DNA of 64,000 bases from Notamacropus eugenii (Eukaryota > Chordata > Mammalia > Diprotodontia > Macropodidae). This document shows, one piece after another, positions 45,558 to 57,905 of the stretch. The translations under genes were made by a program, and so were the position numbers. The stretch covers positions 334,198,651 through 334,262,650 of the forward strand of contig NC_092874.1 in NCBI RefSeq assembly GCF_028372415.1, read 5' to 3'. The notes beneath the pieces were generated by a model. The model did not search any database, had not been told where the DNA came from, and was given only the letters and a program-made list of their open reading frames with translations. Position 1 is the stretch's first letter, and each line of letters starts with the position of its first letter.

Positions 45558-45796
45558 ATGGCCTCCGTCGGCGTGGTCTCCGGGAGGCCGGCGGAGGAGA
45601 CGCTGGCGCAGCCGCAGGAGCCGCCGCTGCAGGAGCAGAAGCCCCTGCCCGCTCCCCAGCCCCCGCCGCAGCCGCAGCAGCAGCCATCCCAGGCGCAGCC
45701 TCCGGCGTCGGTTTCTCTTCAGCCCCCGCCGCCCCCGGGCCTCAAGGAGGAGGAGACCTACTCTTTCCTGCCTTTGGTCCATGACGTCATCAAATG
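45558..45796 (+). CDS. MED9: MED9 exon 1 coding part (Mediator subunit 9)
   Basis: Encodes residues 1-79 and two bases of codon 80. MED9 belongs to the middle module of Mediator, which links activators to RNA polymerase II in the nucleus. The chosen ATG (45,558) has a strong context, gccATGg, and gives [10 protein letters not shown], close to human MASAGVAAGR as I remember it. Residues 12-62 are a disordered P/Q-rich stretch; from residue 64 ([16 protein letters not shown]) the conserved Med9 domain begins. The exon ends ...aaatg before donor gtaacg; the split codon TG|T gives Cys80. Joined to exon 2 the protein is 151 residues, against 146 in human. The frame stays open upstream to another ATG at 45,384. 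A perfect CRE palindrome overlaps the coding end at 45,782-45,789. Confidence 0.95.
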
Positions 45797-45829
45797 GTAA
45801 CGTGCTCTCCGCGCTCGCCCCTCCCCTTG

Positions 45830-46006
45830 CCCCCTCCCCTTTCCCCCTCTCCCCTCCCCTCTCCCCTCCTCCCTCTTCCCTCCTCCTTTCTCCTCCCCTC
45901 CCCCTTCTCCCCTTCCCCTTCTCCCCTCCTCCTTTTCCCCTCCTCCTTTCCCCTCTCCCCCTCCCTCTCCCCTCCTCCTTTCTCCTCCTCTCTTCCCCCT
46001 TCCTCC
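45830..46006 (+). repeat. 177-nt homopyrimidine tract
   Basis: No purine on the + strand over 177 nt, built from ccctcc, cccctt and cctcctttc units. The complementary strand is pure G/A with many GGGG runs. It starts 34 nt after the exon 1 donor. Confidence 0.97.
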
Positions 46007-46271
46007 ACATCCCCACGATTAACTGCCCGGGGGTGACGTGCTCCTTCGCATCTCAGGTAAGTTCTGCGCATCTGCGGAGTCCCCCGAGGATGGGCTCTTT
46101 GCAGAGTACACGTTGCCATGGCAAAGAGATGAGGTGAACCCGTGATGGCTCCGGCTGCCTCAGGTGGATCAGGAGCCCAGGGTCCAATGCAGAGATCAGC
46201 CCTGCCCGGTAGACCCGAGTGCCCCGTGTAAGGGGAAGGGCTTGGATTTGAGCGATGTCCAAGGATCCCTC

Positions 46272-46530
46272 TTATGACAGTCAGCAAGCATTTATTAGGC
46301 ACTTACTGTGTCATCCAGCTACTGCGATGAAGCAGCAGGCATCTAGTAAGTGCTTACTGTCTAAGCCAGGCACTGTGTGCTGGAGCTGGAGATTCAAAGA
46401 AAGGCGAAAAAACACAGTCCCTGCCTTTAAGGAGCTCTCATTCTAATGGAGGAGACAGCATGCCAAAAGACTACGCATACAAGATGTAGAGGTGGTCAGT
46501 GGAAGATCATTTCAGAGGGAAGGAAGACCT
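46272..46530 (-). repeat. L2 3' end
   Basis: aagcatttattaggcactta, aaggagctctcattctaatg, then ggaagatcatttcagaggg. Confidence 0.8.
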
Positions 46531-46826
46531 AGTGTGATATTTTGGGGTCAGGAATTCCTAAGCTTTGAAGTTGATGTCATGGTGGACTACCAGCCCTTAG
46601 TGCCCCTAGGTGTTGAAGTTGACCCAGTGTAATAAACGTATGTCTTTATACTTTCTGTTAATTAATGAGGAGAGGAGCAGGGTGGCCTGCATCACAGAAC
46701 TGAAAGAGGGGCCATGAGCATGAGTACCTTTCTTTTTTTCATCTCTCCGCAATATCTGAGCTGTACACAGTTGGTACCACTTGCTCATCCCCTATCAAAT
46801 CCCAGACAGATCAGAGTATTGGAAAG
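46531..46826. other. unassigned intron sequence
   Basis: Nothing recognised. Confidence 0.45.
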
Positions 46827-47015
46827 AGTTGTTTGTCCTTTGTCCTGCAAGAGGACCATGACATCAGGGAAGTGATGCCATGACATACAGGTGAATTAGA
46901 TGTAGGTGAGAGAGGGCTGTGCAGAGTCACCTCCTCTGCCACCTCACTGCTCCTCCAGAGCAGTCTGGATCCAGGGGCAAAATAGAGATCAGGATGACTG
47001 GAGGTGGCCCTCATT
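46827..47015. repeat. marsupial SINE-like repeat, copy 2
   Basis: tttgtcctttgtcctgcaag, gaccatgacatcagggaagt, gagagagggctgtgcagagt, gatcaggatgactggaggtg align with 9637-9820. Confidence 0.65.
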
Positions 47016-47034
47016 GGAAAGAGTGTGTAGGAGA

Positions 47035-47630
47035 AGTTAGAAAACCTAAAAGTTTCTAGTCCCTTACATTCTGGGTCTAAGTTTCTTTCTTTGCCCAATC
47101 AAGGGATTAGATTAGAAAATGTCTAAAATCCCTTTTGGTTCTAATGTTCCAGGGTTCTAACTTTTCTCTCCCGATTCTTGTTGCGTTCATCTTTTACTTT
47201 TTTTGATCACTTCCCCTCCCACACACCCCGAATTCCCAGACATGAATTCTAGGCTCAGTACCCCCTCATTGGGCAAATCATTCAACTTCCCTTTTCTTGT
47301 TTTCTTCTCTGGCAATCAGAATTGGAAGGATCAAATGAGATAATGTAGCATCTTGTATTTGTATAGGCTTTCACATCTATTGTTATAATTATTTATACCA
47401 AGTATTTAAATCCCCTTCCCATCCTTTGTACTAGCCCCAGACTGGGAAAGGCTGCAAAGTATCGTGTAGAGAGCACCGAAAACCTATCTTCTAATCTCAG
47501 GTCTGTGATTAACTAGTAGGGTGACTTAGCTTCACCTGACCTCCATTTCATTCCCTGTAAGATGAAAGGGTTGGGTTAGAAAATCTCTAAGGTTCCTTCT
47601 AGTTCTAAAATTCTGTGATTTTTCCATTCT
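47035..47630 (+). repeat. MIR and MIR3-like fragments
   Basis: 47,040-47,160 MIR3-like (ttagaaaatgtctaaaatcc). 47,225-47,400 MIR-like (gggcaaatcattcaacttcc, aaggatcaaatgagataatg). 47,456-47,630 MIR3 (taactagtagggtgacttag, ggttccttctagttctaaaa). Confidence 0.65.
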
Positions 47631-48894
47631 TTCCATCCCATGTCCTGTTATTCCCCAACTTCAGCCTAAAACCATAACCATTATGGATTTTGAGGACTTT
47701 TTCTGCAAGTGGTCAGATTTCTCCCTGTTACTGTTTGCCTATGTTGTATCTCCCAATCCCATTTTAGTCTATCAAAATTATATTCATCTCTTTAAGTTCA
47801 TATGATGACCTCTTCCACAATGGCTTTCTTGATGATGTCTACTCATGTACTCCTATAATATTCCTACTTATATAAATATATACTCATATATATATATACA
47901 CATTCATATAAATCTTTGAACCAGTCAAAGATTTGGTTGTTTTCATCCAAGGATTCAGAATGTAACTCATCCATGCCTACCCCTAGACTTCTGTGTGGCC
48001 TACAAGTCATCAGTCCCTCTCACATCTTTTTATTGATACATTTTTTCTAATAAATTTTTGGCCATCTTTGCATTGAGGCCATTGAGTGTCACTGAAGATG
48101 TTAATTTTAATCTGGAGAATTTTATCAAATTCTTAAGAGAATTTCTTTACTCTGTCATCTTTCATGACAAGTGTTGGTACATGAGCTGCAGTTATTTCCA
48201 CAGAGGCCTTTTTGCAAATAGTATCATGAGTACTGAAATACAAGATGGACAAATGTATCAGGAAATAATGTGTCTTCTTGCCTTTGGGTTCACAATAAAA
48301 CCAATTCTGCTAATCCCTTTATTTACCCCTTCAAGAAGTATTTGGGAAAATCATCCTTTATTTAATTGTAACTTCTCATTTCTTCTGGTGTTATTTATAA
48401 TGGGAAGTTTATGATTGATACAGTTCAGTTGTTTCAGGAATATGTTGTGATAATTGCAATTTTAAAAATAGGAATTTTCATGTCCACTGCTCATTGGACA
48501 AGAAACTCACATTTAGAGTACTAACAGCCAGGTTGAAATTTATGGATGATCTAAGACTTGTGCTCCCTCTTTCTCTTTTTCTGACACATTACTGCTATTA
48601 CTGTAGAAATAAAAGGAAGACCACATAGGACTGAGGGCCTTTTTGTATTTTTCTTTGTCTTATGATTTTCCATTGCCAAAAAATTTGTCACCAAGTACCT
48701 GGTTCTTGGAAAGCAGATTCAACCTATTGCTTTTCCAGAATAGAAAACTTGCTAATGCCTTCACTTAACCTCTCATTACCTTTGAGAAACTAGGATCCAT
48801 ATACATACAAAATGAGGCAGTGGAATAGGACTTTGTGTAAAAACTTCCTTGATCCAAAAGTGGTGCTTCATCCTTTGTGCTTTCATTGTTATGT
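47631..48894. other. unassigned intron sequence
   Basis: Some L2-like text at 47,640-47,870. A 118-codon open frame at 48,058-48,414 (MAIFALRPLSVTEDV...) matches nothing I know and has no splice or start context; not called a gene. Confidence 0.45.
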
Positions 48895-49575
48895 GACCCC
48901 CAAGTCTGATGACCTGGATTCTCCTAGCTCAGTTAAATTGCTGTACAGCTGTGGACAGATTATTTAGACTCTCTGTGACTTGTTCCCTATAAGAGGTTTG
49001 GTCTACATAAGTTCCTTCCAATTTTGAGTTTTCTATTGCATATAATTTCTTGCATTGTATTTTATTAATATGCATCTGTTATCTCTTATACAAGATAATC
49101 AATTCTGTGTTATCCCGTAACATGATATTTTGCATATAGCAGATGCTCAGTAAATATTTATTGAATGAATGAAAAAATTCATGATTTATTTATCCATGCT
49201 TTCTTTAGAGAATACAGAACAAAAAAGGGAGGGGGATCCCATTTCAATATTCTTTTTGAAAATTGTACTCATTAAGTAGAAATCACACTGTATTTAAATT
49301 CAGAAGACCTTAGTTCAAATCAGGGCTCTGCTTCATACTACAAGTGTGACTTTGGGTTGTCACTTAAATTCTCTTGATCTCAGTTCCTTCATCTGTAAAT
49401 GTACAATTCTGAAGTTATAGTTCTTTCGATTGTAAGATCACAGAATCATCAAAATTGGAAGGGATTCAGAAGCTATCTAGTTCAACCTCTACCTCTTGGT
49501 ACACTATCTCTGCCAAATAATCATCCAGCATTTGCTTGAGGAAATCAAATGAGAGGAAACCCATCACATCCTGCG
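48895..49575. repeat. MIR3, L2 tail, MIR, MIR3 fragments in series
   Basis: 48,895-49,035 MIR3 forward. 49,040-49,170 L2 tail forward (agatgctcagtaaatattta). 49,285-49,430 MIR forward. 49,432-49,570 MIR3 reverse (agatcacagaatcatcaaaa). Confidence 0.6.
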
Positions 49576-50750
49576 GCAGAAAGAGAAATTGGGCAAACCA
49601 TAAGTTAAACTCCAAAAGGGGGAAAAACGAAAAAAAAATCCTGGACCAAATGATTTACCAGTGATTTCTGTCAAGCAGTTAATGAGCAAATAACTTCCAT
49701 ACTCTGATCAATCATTTACAAAAACAAAGAAGAGAAAGAATAAATAGATCCATATTATTAAACTTTATTAACTTTTTTATTGTACTTTATTAAGTAATTC
49801 TTCCTACCCACCAGCTTCAAATAATGCTGTTTCCATTCCTGCCTTCTTCCCTACCTCCTCTCCATCTGAAATTTGGACTGCCTTTCTCTGGCCTCTGGCA
49901 GGTGAGCTTTTGCTTTATGTTACCTTGAACCAAGCCTCTACTTCATTTTCTGGCCAACAGGTCCCAAACCTACTGCTCCCATGACCTTTTCCCTCTCTCA
50001 AGTTCACTCTAAGATCTCCACTAGAACATAAGCTCCTTGAGAGCAGGGGTTGTTTCACTGGTTTGTGTTTATACTCTGTTGCATAGCACAGTGTCTGACA
50101 TCTAGCAAGGGCTTGATGAATCTCTCTGTGTAAAAATCAGATTACCCAAGAGTGATGATAGTTTTTATAGTTTAGCAACAATAACAAATTCAGCTGGCAT
50201 AACAAAAGGTCAAGAATAATAAAAGGCATAATAAAAACAAGAGGAAGGAAGTGGGCTTGGCATGACTAGATCTTAAACCTAAACCACAAAGCAATCATTA
50301 TCCAGACAACCTGGAAATAGATTTTTAAAAACATAAAATCCTAAAACAGGAACTGCTTTGGGAAGGAACTTATTAATTTAACAGGAATTACTATGAAAAC
50401 TTAAAAGCAGATGCATGATAAATAGGTTTTGATTAGCATCTTGGATCTCATGTCTTCCCAGTTCTCCAGTTGGACCTACATATAAGAAGTCCCACAATTA
50501 AAGAAATATAGGAAAACGGAAGATCATATCTTCTGTAGTTAGAGATTTTGATCAAACATTCCAGGTTGGAAATGGAGCAGGTCAAAACTTCTGTACCAGT
50601 GTTGCAGTTCCAGCTGAGGGCAAGTTAGGGATACTTGGGCTCTTAAAAAAACCCCAAAAAACAGCAACCCAAAAAACAACCCCAACTCTAAAAACTAAAG
50701 AAAAGAATCATTAAAACCATTCAACACATTGAAAAAAAAAAATCTAACAT
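49576..50750 (+). mobile_element. old L1 ORF2 fragments with an L2 tail between
   Basis: 49,580-49,745 and 50,150-50,450 are degenerate sense L1 ORF2 (ctggaccaaatgatttacca; ctagatcttaaacctaaacc, aagcaatcattatccagaca). 49,765-50,115 is L2 3' tail (agctccttgagagcaggggt). Confidence 0.6.
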
Positions 50751-50814
50751 AAAATGCAGTGTTTCACACCTTTGAACCCCCCACCTTTGCAAAGGGGCAG
50801 GGTAAGGTATCTTC

Positions 50815-51400
50815 TGTCTTTTTTTTTCAAGTCAAGTTTGTTCTTTTTAATTTTTCAGTCTTTCACCAAGATTGTTTTGTGGTGGTTGTTCTTTGTTGTA
50901 ATTACTGCTTATGATGTTTTCCTGGCCTTGCGTGCCTCACTTAGAACTCGACTTAGTTCTTCTAAGTCTAATATTTATCATGTTTGTCATTTCCCATAGT
51001 ACAGTAAGAATCCATTATTTTCAGGTACTATAATTTGGTTCATCATTTCCCAGTCAGTGAACAGCTACTTTGTTTCCACTTCTTTGCTACCCCAAAAAGT
51101 GGTGCTATAAATAATTGGTATATAAAAAAAGACTTTCTTTTTGTCAGTGACAAATATATGCCCAGCAGTGGAATCTCTAGGGGTATGGATGTTTTAGTTT
51201 TGCATAATTCCAGATTACTTTCCAGAATGGTTGTACCAATTAATAACTCCACCAATAACGCATTTATGTTCTTGTCATTCTACAGCCACTCCAGCATTGA
51301 CTGTTCCTGTCTTTTCTTGTCTTTGCCTGTTTGGAAGTACATTTTAAAGTTGTTTAAATTGGCTTTTCAAAACCTTTGATACTGTTCCAAATTCTTATCA
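50815..51400 (-). mobile_element. old L1 3' end
   Basis: The - strand frame 51,255-51,043 keeps an ORF2p C-terminal trace: IPLLGIYLSLTKRKSFFIYQ, FIAPLFGVAKKWKQ. Confidence 0.8.
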
Positions 51401-52199
51401 GACCCCAGTTTTGAAATATCTAGTTTTGGAATTCTATACTGCAATTTTCCCTACCTTGTATTTTGGAGTGAATTACTTGGCTCAGTCATAAAAATAAGCC
51501 CACTTAACCATGACTAATGGAAGTGCCTAGAAAGGTGGCAGCCACACCAGATTTGATCTGGTTTTGAGAATGATGGGAGAGAAAGCTAACCTTGTCCACT
51601 GTGATATTCTAGCAGGACTCCAATGTCATCTTAAGCCAAATGGCTTAAAATGAATCTAAGTATAGTTGGGGTGGGTCACCAAGATCTTTGAGATCTCAGC
51701 AAGATTTGATTTTTAAAACGTGATGCTGCTGACCTATTGCTGCACACACTAGTACCTCTTCTAAACTTGAGTGGGGCGTTCAGGTCAGCTAGGGGCTCTG
51801 CTGGGATTGCTGCAGAAGTATGACTTCATCAGGCCAACCCCGTATAGTTGACTAGTATTTTGCCCATTAGGGGCTTGTCAGCCAACCCATAGTACTCTAG
51901 AAACACCCCAGTTCATTGTCCATTGTCACCATCTCAGCCATTTCCCAAAAAAGAAAGTGAGTGACTTGAAAAGTACATATTTGTGGATATCATTTGAGAG
52001 AATTATCAAATTGTAGCTCCTTTTATAAAAAACACTATTTTCCTTTAACTTTAGTCTTGCCGGGATTATAACTTTTTGTGCCAAAGTAGTCATATTTTAG
52101 TAATTTTGACAATTCTTGGATGTCATTGCCTGAACCTTATGACTTATCAAAATTCTGGATTTTATGATGAGTACATCTTTTATCATACAAAAATAATTG
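51401..52199. other. unassigned intron sequence
   Basis: Nothing recognised. Confidence 0.45.
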
Positions 52200-54260
52200 G
52201 CCCAGTTTCTTAGTAAATGCTATTTTCTTTTTTTAAATAAGTTTTTATTGTTGTCTTTTGTTTTTTACATCACCATGGTTTTCCTGAGTGTCCCTCCATA
52301 TCAGCATGGGAGTTACCATTCCATATAACAAATATTATTTTTAGGACAAAAGAAAGAAGGAAAAAAATCAGCATAACTGATCAATACTTTGAAAAGGCTT
52401 GGAAATATGTGCATGCAAAGGGGAGGATTAGAAATGTCTTCTCATATCTCTTCTTTTAACCATGCTTTTTAAAAAAAAATAATTTTGCAACATTCATTTT
52501 TGATTTGTGTGTGTTTATGGTTATTCTTTCTGTATACATTGTTCTTGGCTCTGCTTATTTCACTCAGCATCAGTTCATGTAGGTCTTTCCATGCTTCTCT
52601 GTATTTATCACATTCTTTTTCTTAGTAATATTCCATTACATTCATGTACCACAGTTTATTTAGCCATCCCCCATTCAGTAGAAATCCACTTTGTTTTCAG
52701 TTCTCTGCTATCACAAAAAGAGGCTGCTATAAATATTTTGGTGTATTGGAGACTTTTTTCTTATCAGTGGCTCCTTGGAGTATAAACCTAATGATGGAAT
52801 TTCTGGGTCAAAGGACATGGACATTTTTAGTCATTTTATTTTCATAATTCTAAATTATTTTCCAAAATGGTTGTACCAATAAACAGCTTCACCAACAATG
52901 TGCCATTTTACCTTTCTTCCTATAACCCCTCCAGCATTGATTATTGTCATATTTTGTCATCTTTGCCAATTTCCAGGGTATGAGATGAAACCTCCGTGTT
53001 GTTTTGATTTGCATTTTCCTTTATTATTAGTGATCTGGAACATTCTTTCATGTGGTTGTTAATAGTTCGTAATTCTTTTGAGAGAACTGCGTGTTCATAT
53101 CCTTTGATCACTTATCAATCTATTATCTGTTAGGGAATGACTTTTGTTTTATGCACATAAACACACACACTTTCTCTTTCTTGGATATCAAACCCTCATT
53201 AGAGAAATTTACAAAGATTTTTTTCCCTATTCAGTTCTTTTTTTGTCTTACGTGAATAAATTTGTCTGTGCAGAAACTTTTCAGTTGCATGGAGTCAGTT
53301 ACCTGTTTTATCTTTTGTAATTTCCTCTATCCAGTGTTTGGTTAAGAATTCATCTTGCACCCATAGCTCTGAGATATATGGTATATTTCTCATCTAATTG
53401 TAATCTGAGCTTTAATGTTAAGATCATATATCCATTTGAAATATATTGTGGAATATGGTATAAGGTGTTAGTCTATGTCTGATTTCTGCCAAAGTGCTTT
53501 CCAGTTTTCCCAGAGGTTTTTATCAAGTAGGGTGTTCATCCCCAAGTAATGTATGTTTTACACTTGATTGAATGCTGGTTTGTTGAGTTCTTTTGCTTCT
53601 GGTTCCCTCTCACCTAGTTACATTGATCTTTTTTAAGCAATAAGAGATAATTTTGATAAATGCTGCTTTATAATATAAATATTTTATATGTATAGTTTGA
53701 GGTCTGAAAGTGCTGTTCCTCTTTTGTCCATACCTCTTTTCACAATTTCCTTTAATATTCTAGATCTTTTTTTTTCCAAATGAATTTTATTACTATTTTT
53801 TCATGTTCTATAAACAGTTCCTTTGATAATTGGATTGGTATAGCATTAAAAGTTTAAGTTAACTTTGTTAGTATTGTCAGTTTTATCATACTGGCCTGGC
53901 TCCCTCAGCCATGAACCCTGAATTTTCCTCTAGCTTTTTAAGTTCTTTATTTCTTTAAGAATCACTTCTGTAACTGAATGTTTAGAAGTCTTTTGTTTGC
54001 TTTAATAGAGTGATCCCCAAATTATTTATGAATTGTGTAGTTATTTGGGGTGAAATTTCCCTTTGTATTCCTGCCTTTTGGATTTTGTTAATATTCTATA
54101 GAAAGGCAGTTCATTTTGAGGAGTTATTTTGTAGCTTTGAGCTTTGCTGAAGCTCTTGTCTCAGTCACTATCTCTGCTGATTCCGTAGGTTTTTCCAAGT
54201 ATGCAGTCATCGTCAGTACATCCTATCTTTATGCCTTTAGTATCTTCCTACCAGGTAGGC
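52200..54260 (-). mobile_element. old L1, 3' 2 kb in antisense
   Basis: 3'UTR at 52,200-52,520, ORF2 C-terminus (cagcatcagttcatgtaggt, tttctgggtcaaaggacatg, gttttgatttgcattttcct), then further into ORF2 (gtctgtgcagaaacttttca, aatatattgtggaatatggt). Strongly eroded, older than the other L1 copies. Confidence 0.8.
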
Positions 54261-55169
54261 TTTTGAGGATGAAATAAGTATCTCCTAAGAGAACTAATGT
54301 AACAAACACAGTTCTAATTGTCAAACGACCAGCTGTGTTTTCTGTTTTCCTTTTGGAGAATGTTGGGATGATGCTGAGGTGCTCTTGACTCTGGTCTTAT
54401 TTTATTCTTCCTATTTCTCTTGACCCTCATATGTTCTGCTAATCGTTTTTTCTGAAGGTGGAGTTATGACTAACCTTGAGCACAAAAGCCCAGGCCCATT
54501 AAGGACTGCTTCTTTTGTTCATTTTTGAAGATTGGCTGCCGTATGAAAAGCTTTTTTATTTATTTATTTATTTTGGTCTGTTTGAGTGTTTCAAAGTAGT
54601 CCTAGCTTAGAAGGAACCCCACTGAGTGTGAGGCATTTCCTGAATATAGTGTTTTCCTCACCCTGAGAGCTCTGTGCTGTTTTGACTCTACAGAAAGGCT
54701 CTGCCAATTGGGGCTTATTTCAGTGGAGGGGAACACTTCTCTATACACTGTTTGACCTCCTTTCAGTTCAGCTTCTCTCTTTATAAGACAGTTTCATATT
54801 GATTCTGTATCCATATGGAATGTAATATTATGTTCATATAGAATATATTTGTATTGCATCCATATAGAATATATACCATATTCAGTTATTATTATCTTTA
54901 GAGCTGTTTTACTTTACTTAAAGCATCTCTGTGGCCTAAGAAGTTGGATGACTTTGGAGATTGGGGAATTTAGGGTCGTATGAGAGTCTTTAGTAGGTAA
55001 GTAGTAATCAAGTTAGTGATAATTTAGCCGGTTATTTGTATTTTCAAACCTAATTAAACCGTCTTGTTCTTTGGGCTGAGAGGGAGCATACTTTGTCTCC
55101 CAGATTAGTTTTAGTTAAACCTTTTCGTGGGTATATCCCAGTAGACAGCTTTCCTTTCATTATTTTTTA
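54261..55169. other. unassigned intron sequence with a (TTTA)n tract
   Basis: TTTA units at 54,556-54,575. Otherwise nothing recognised. Confidence 0.45.
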
Positions 55170-55412
55170 GCCTTAACTAAATGGCTACATGGCCAGTAGA
55201 TAAGTGGCCTGGGCCCAGAATTATGAAGACCACATTTCAGATGTGGCCACAGATATTTACTAGTTACGTGACCATGGGCAAGTTGCTTAACTTCTGTTTA
55301 TCTTAATCCACTGGGGAAGAAAATGGCAAGCTACTCCACTCTCTTTGCCAAGAAAACCTTTATCTGGGTTCAAGAAGAGTTAGATATGACTACATGACTG
55401 AACAGTGTAGTC
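55170..55412 (+). repeat. MAR1-type SINE, eroded
   Basis: tactagttacgtgaccatgg, gaagaaaatggcaagctact, tttgccaagaaaaccttta. Confidence 0.75.
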
Positions 55413-56287
55413 AGCAGGGATAGTTTGAGTTTGCTTGTGGATATGGGTTGAGATTACTTCTTATTAAAAAAGCTTTTGTTTAAAATTCTCCCTACTTAAT
55501 AATCTTCAAAATTATTTGTAATTTTCCAGAATACCAGTTGCCCTTTTCCTGGAATTTAGCGTAAGATGTACCATTGGTTGGTTATTTAAATTGAGTACAG
55601 TAGTAGTTAAATGATTAGATGATTCTTGGTTCCTAAAATAAAAGCCCTATTCTTGTACTGATATAGACAATCAATAAAATACTTAATAGTCAGTGGCAGT
55701 TATTTGACTTAGAGGGGAGTAACATGCTACCTTTGGAAAAAAACTACCCTGCCTGCGTAAGCTCAGGAAAAATGAATAATAAAATGAATTAGCACCATCT
55801 GGTCTGAACTGTCCCCACTAGGAAAGAAATTTTATTTTAAAAAATGATCATTGACAAATTTTCCCCTTTTCTGCCTCAATGGCCTAATTTTAGAACAGCT
55901 TATTGAATTAACTATTAGTTTTCATTGAATGAGCTGCTTGTTTTCAAAAGCTTATCTACACATTTTTTTGAAAAATGCATATGAGCAGCTCGTTAGGCAG
56001 CTCTGTTGATCTAGGTGAGTTGTGATAAAGACAGTGTAGAGTAGACTACAAGAAAGCCAGCGATTTCTCTTATTGTTGAATATGGTCTTTTCTCAGGCCT
56101 CATTCTTTTTTAAACCTCTTCATTCGACATTGCGAACCATGCTCTCTTCATGAATACTTTCTTTTCTCTGTGATTTTACTCTCTTGATTTTTCTCCTACT
56201 TGTCTACCCAATTCTCTCATTTGAGATAAGTTAAAATATAAAGTACTTTGCAAAGCTTAAAATGCTATATAGTGCTAGCTCTGATCT
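55413..56287. other. unassigned intron sequence
   Basis: Nothing recognised. Confidence 0.45.
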
Positions 56288-56408
56288 GCTAGATGGCTCT
56301 TCCCTCACATCACTGCCCCCTCGACTGGACATCATCTTTTCTCTGTTCTTCCTCACTTGGTGACTTCATCAACTCCCATGGGTTGAGTGATCATCTCAAT
56401 GCAGATAA

Positions 56409-56612
56409 CAGGCAGCTAAAAGGTACAGTTAAGTGCTGGACCTGGAGTCAGGAAGACTTAGATGCTAGCTTTGTGACCGGGGTCAATCACTGTCTTAGTT
56501 TCATCTGTAAAATTGGGATAACAGTAGTGCTTACTTTGTTGTAAGGATCAAATGAGGTCATATTTGTAAAGCACTTTACAAACCTTAAAGCCCTATGTAA
56601 ACACTATCTATT
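56409..56612 (+). repeat. MIR/THER1 SINE inside L2
   Basis: tggacctggagtcaggaaga, tttgtgaccggggtcaatca, aaggatcaaatgaggtcata. Confidence 0.85.
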
Positions 56613-56763
56613 ATCTCTAATATTATCTATATATCCAGCTTCAGTACCATGTCATTAATTATCTATTGGGCATTTCACATTGATTGTCCTGAAGATATCT
56701 CAAATTCATCATGTCCAACACAAAGCTCATATTTTCCTCCAAACCCACTCCTCTTTCAAACTT

Positions 56764-57255
56764 GAGTAAATGAATGAAAAACCAGTTACGAAGCACTTAC
56801 TCTGTGCTGAGCACTATGCTAAATGCTGGGGGCACAAATGCAAAAAACATATCCACCTCTTCCCTTAGGAGCTTATATTCTAATGGGGAGAGGGGTAGAC
56901 GGGAGAGACAATTCTTAAAGAGGAATAGGAATGGTGGTCGTGGAGGAATATTGTAGTTTATAAAAATTAAAGGTGTGCTGAGTGGAGCCATAGAAAAGTA
57001 GTAATGGAAGTACTGACTTGATTATGATTCTGCAGCTGGAAAGGGAGGACGGGCAGAGGACGGTGCAGGTTACATGGTCAGTGGCTAGGCAGCTGGTAAG
57101 AGATGACTAAGGAGTAGAGTGAGGCACTGTTGGAACTATGGGCCACATGAGACTTACCAATTTAGGCAAAGATGACCAGGGAAGGGAGTTTTGGAGATGA
57201 AAGGGTTAAATCTTCCAGGGCATGGACTCTGGTCCAGCTGGTAAGGTGTTTGGTG
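56764..57255 (-). repeat. antisense L2 3' end inside sense L2
   Basis: gaagcacttactctgtgctg, aggagcttatattctaatgg, then less certain L2 to about 57,255. Confidence 0.65.
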
Positions 57256-57905
57256 AGGAGGCGGCCTATTTCTGTAGAAGGCACCACCATTCTTTCACGT
57301 TTGTAGCCTTAGTGTTATCCCTGACTCCTCACTTCTTCCTCTTTCTCTTCTCACATATCCAGCCAACATTTCTTTTTTCTGACTGCTTCTTTCTACTCAG
57401 AGCTACCACTTTAATTCAGGCCCTTATCACCTCTCATTTAGACCATTTCAGTGGCTGCCTTAGTGTCCCTGCCTCAAGTCTCTCCCCACTCCAGTTCATC
57501 CTTCACATAGCTGTCAGTATTTTTTTTCATTGTCAGACAATGTCACTCCTCAGTAAATTCCAGTGGCTCCCTGTTGCCTCAAGGATAAAATATGCATTAC
57601 TCTTCTTCCCCTTCCGGTCCTTCCAGCCTCATATATTACTACTGTCCCCTCACTCTGCAGTCCAGCTAAATGGCTCTTTTCTTGGTTTCTCACACTCCAT
57701 CTCACCACCTTTGACATGAAGCCTTCCCTGGTCCCCCCAGTTGTTAGCGCACTCCCTCCTAACTACTTTGTATTTATTCTGTACATATTTACACACATAC
57801 ATGCTGTCTCCCCTGATAGAATGTAGGTTTTTTGAGAGGATGGGATTTTAACCTAGAGTAATACCTAGCACATGGTAGACACCTAAACACTTGTTTGATT
57901 GGTTG

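Larger units (their letters stand above)
56288..57905 (+). mobile_element. L2 LINE, sense, interrupted twice
   Basis: Sense L2 pieces at 56,288-56,405, 56,615-56,762 (catttcacattgattgtcct, caaattcatcatgtccaaca) and 57,262-57,905 (ccctgactcctcacttcttc, aattccagtggctccctgtt, tagcacatggtagacaccta) follow consensus order. Gaps are filled by a MIR and an antisense L2. The 165-codon frame 57,222-57,719 is a degenerate L2 artefact. Confidence 0.8.

Noticed and set aside
45360-46302. Long Arg/Gly/Glu-rich open frames on the - strand
   Set aside because: Shadows of the MED9 CpG island and the homopyrimidine tract; composition alone keeps them open.
48058-48414. A 118-codon frame in the MED9 intron
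   Set aside because: No homology recognised, ordinary A/T-rich intron composition, no start or splice support; chance length is plausible.
57222-57719. A 165-codon frame in the MED9 intron
   Set aside because: It falls on degenerate L2 sequence near the L2 3' end, with no gene-like features.
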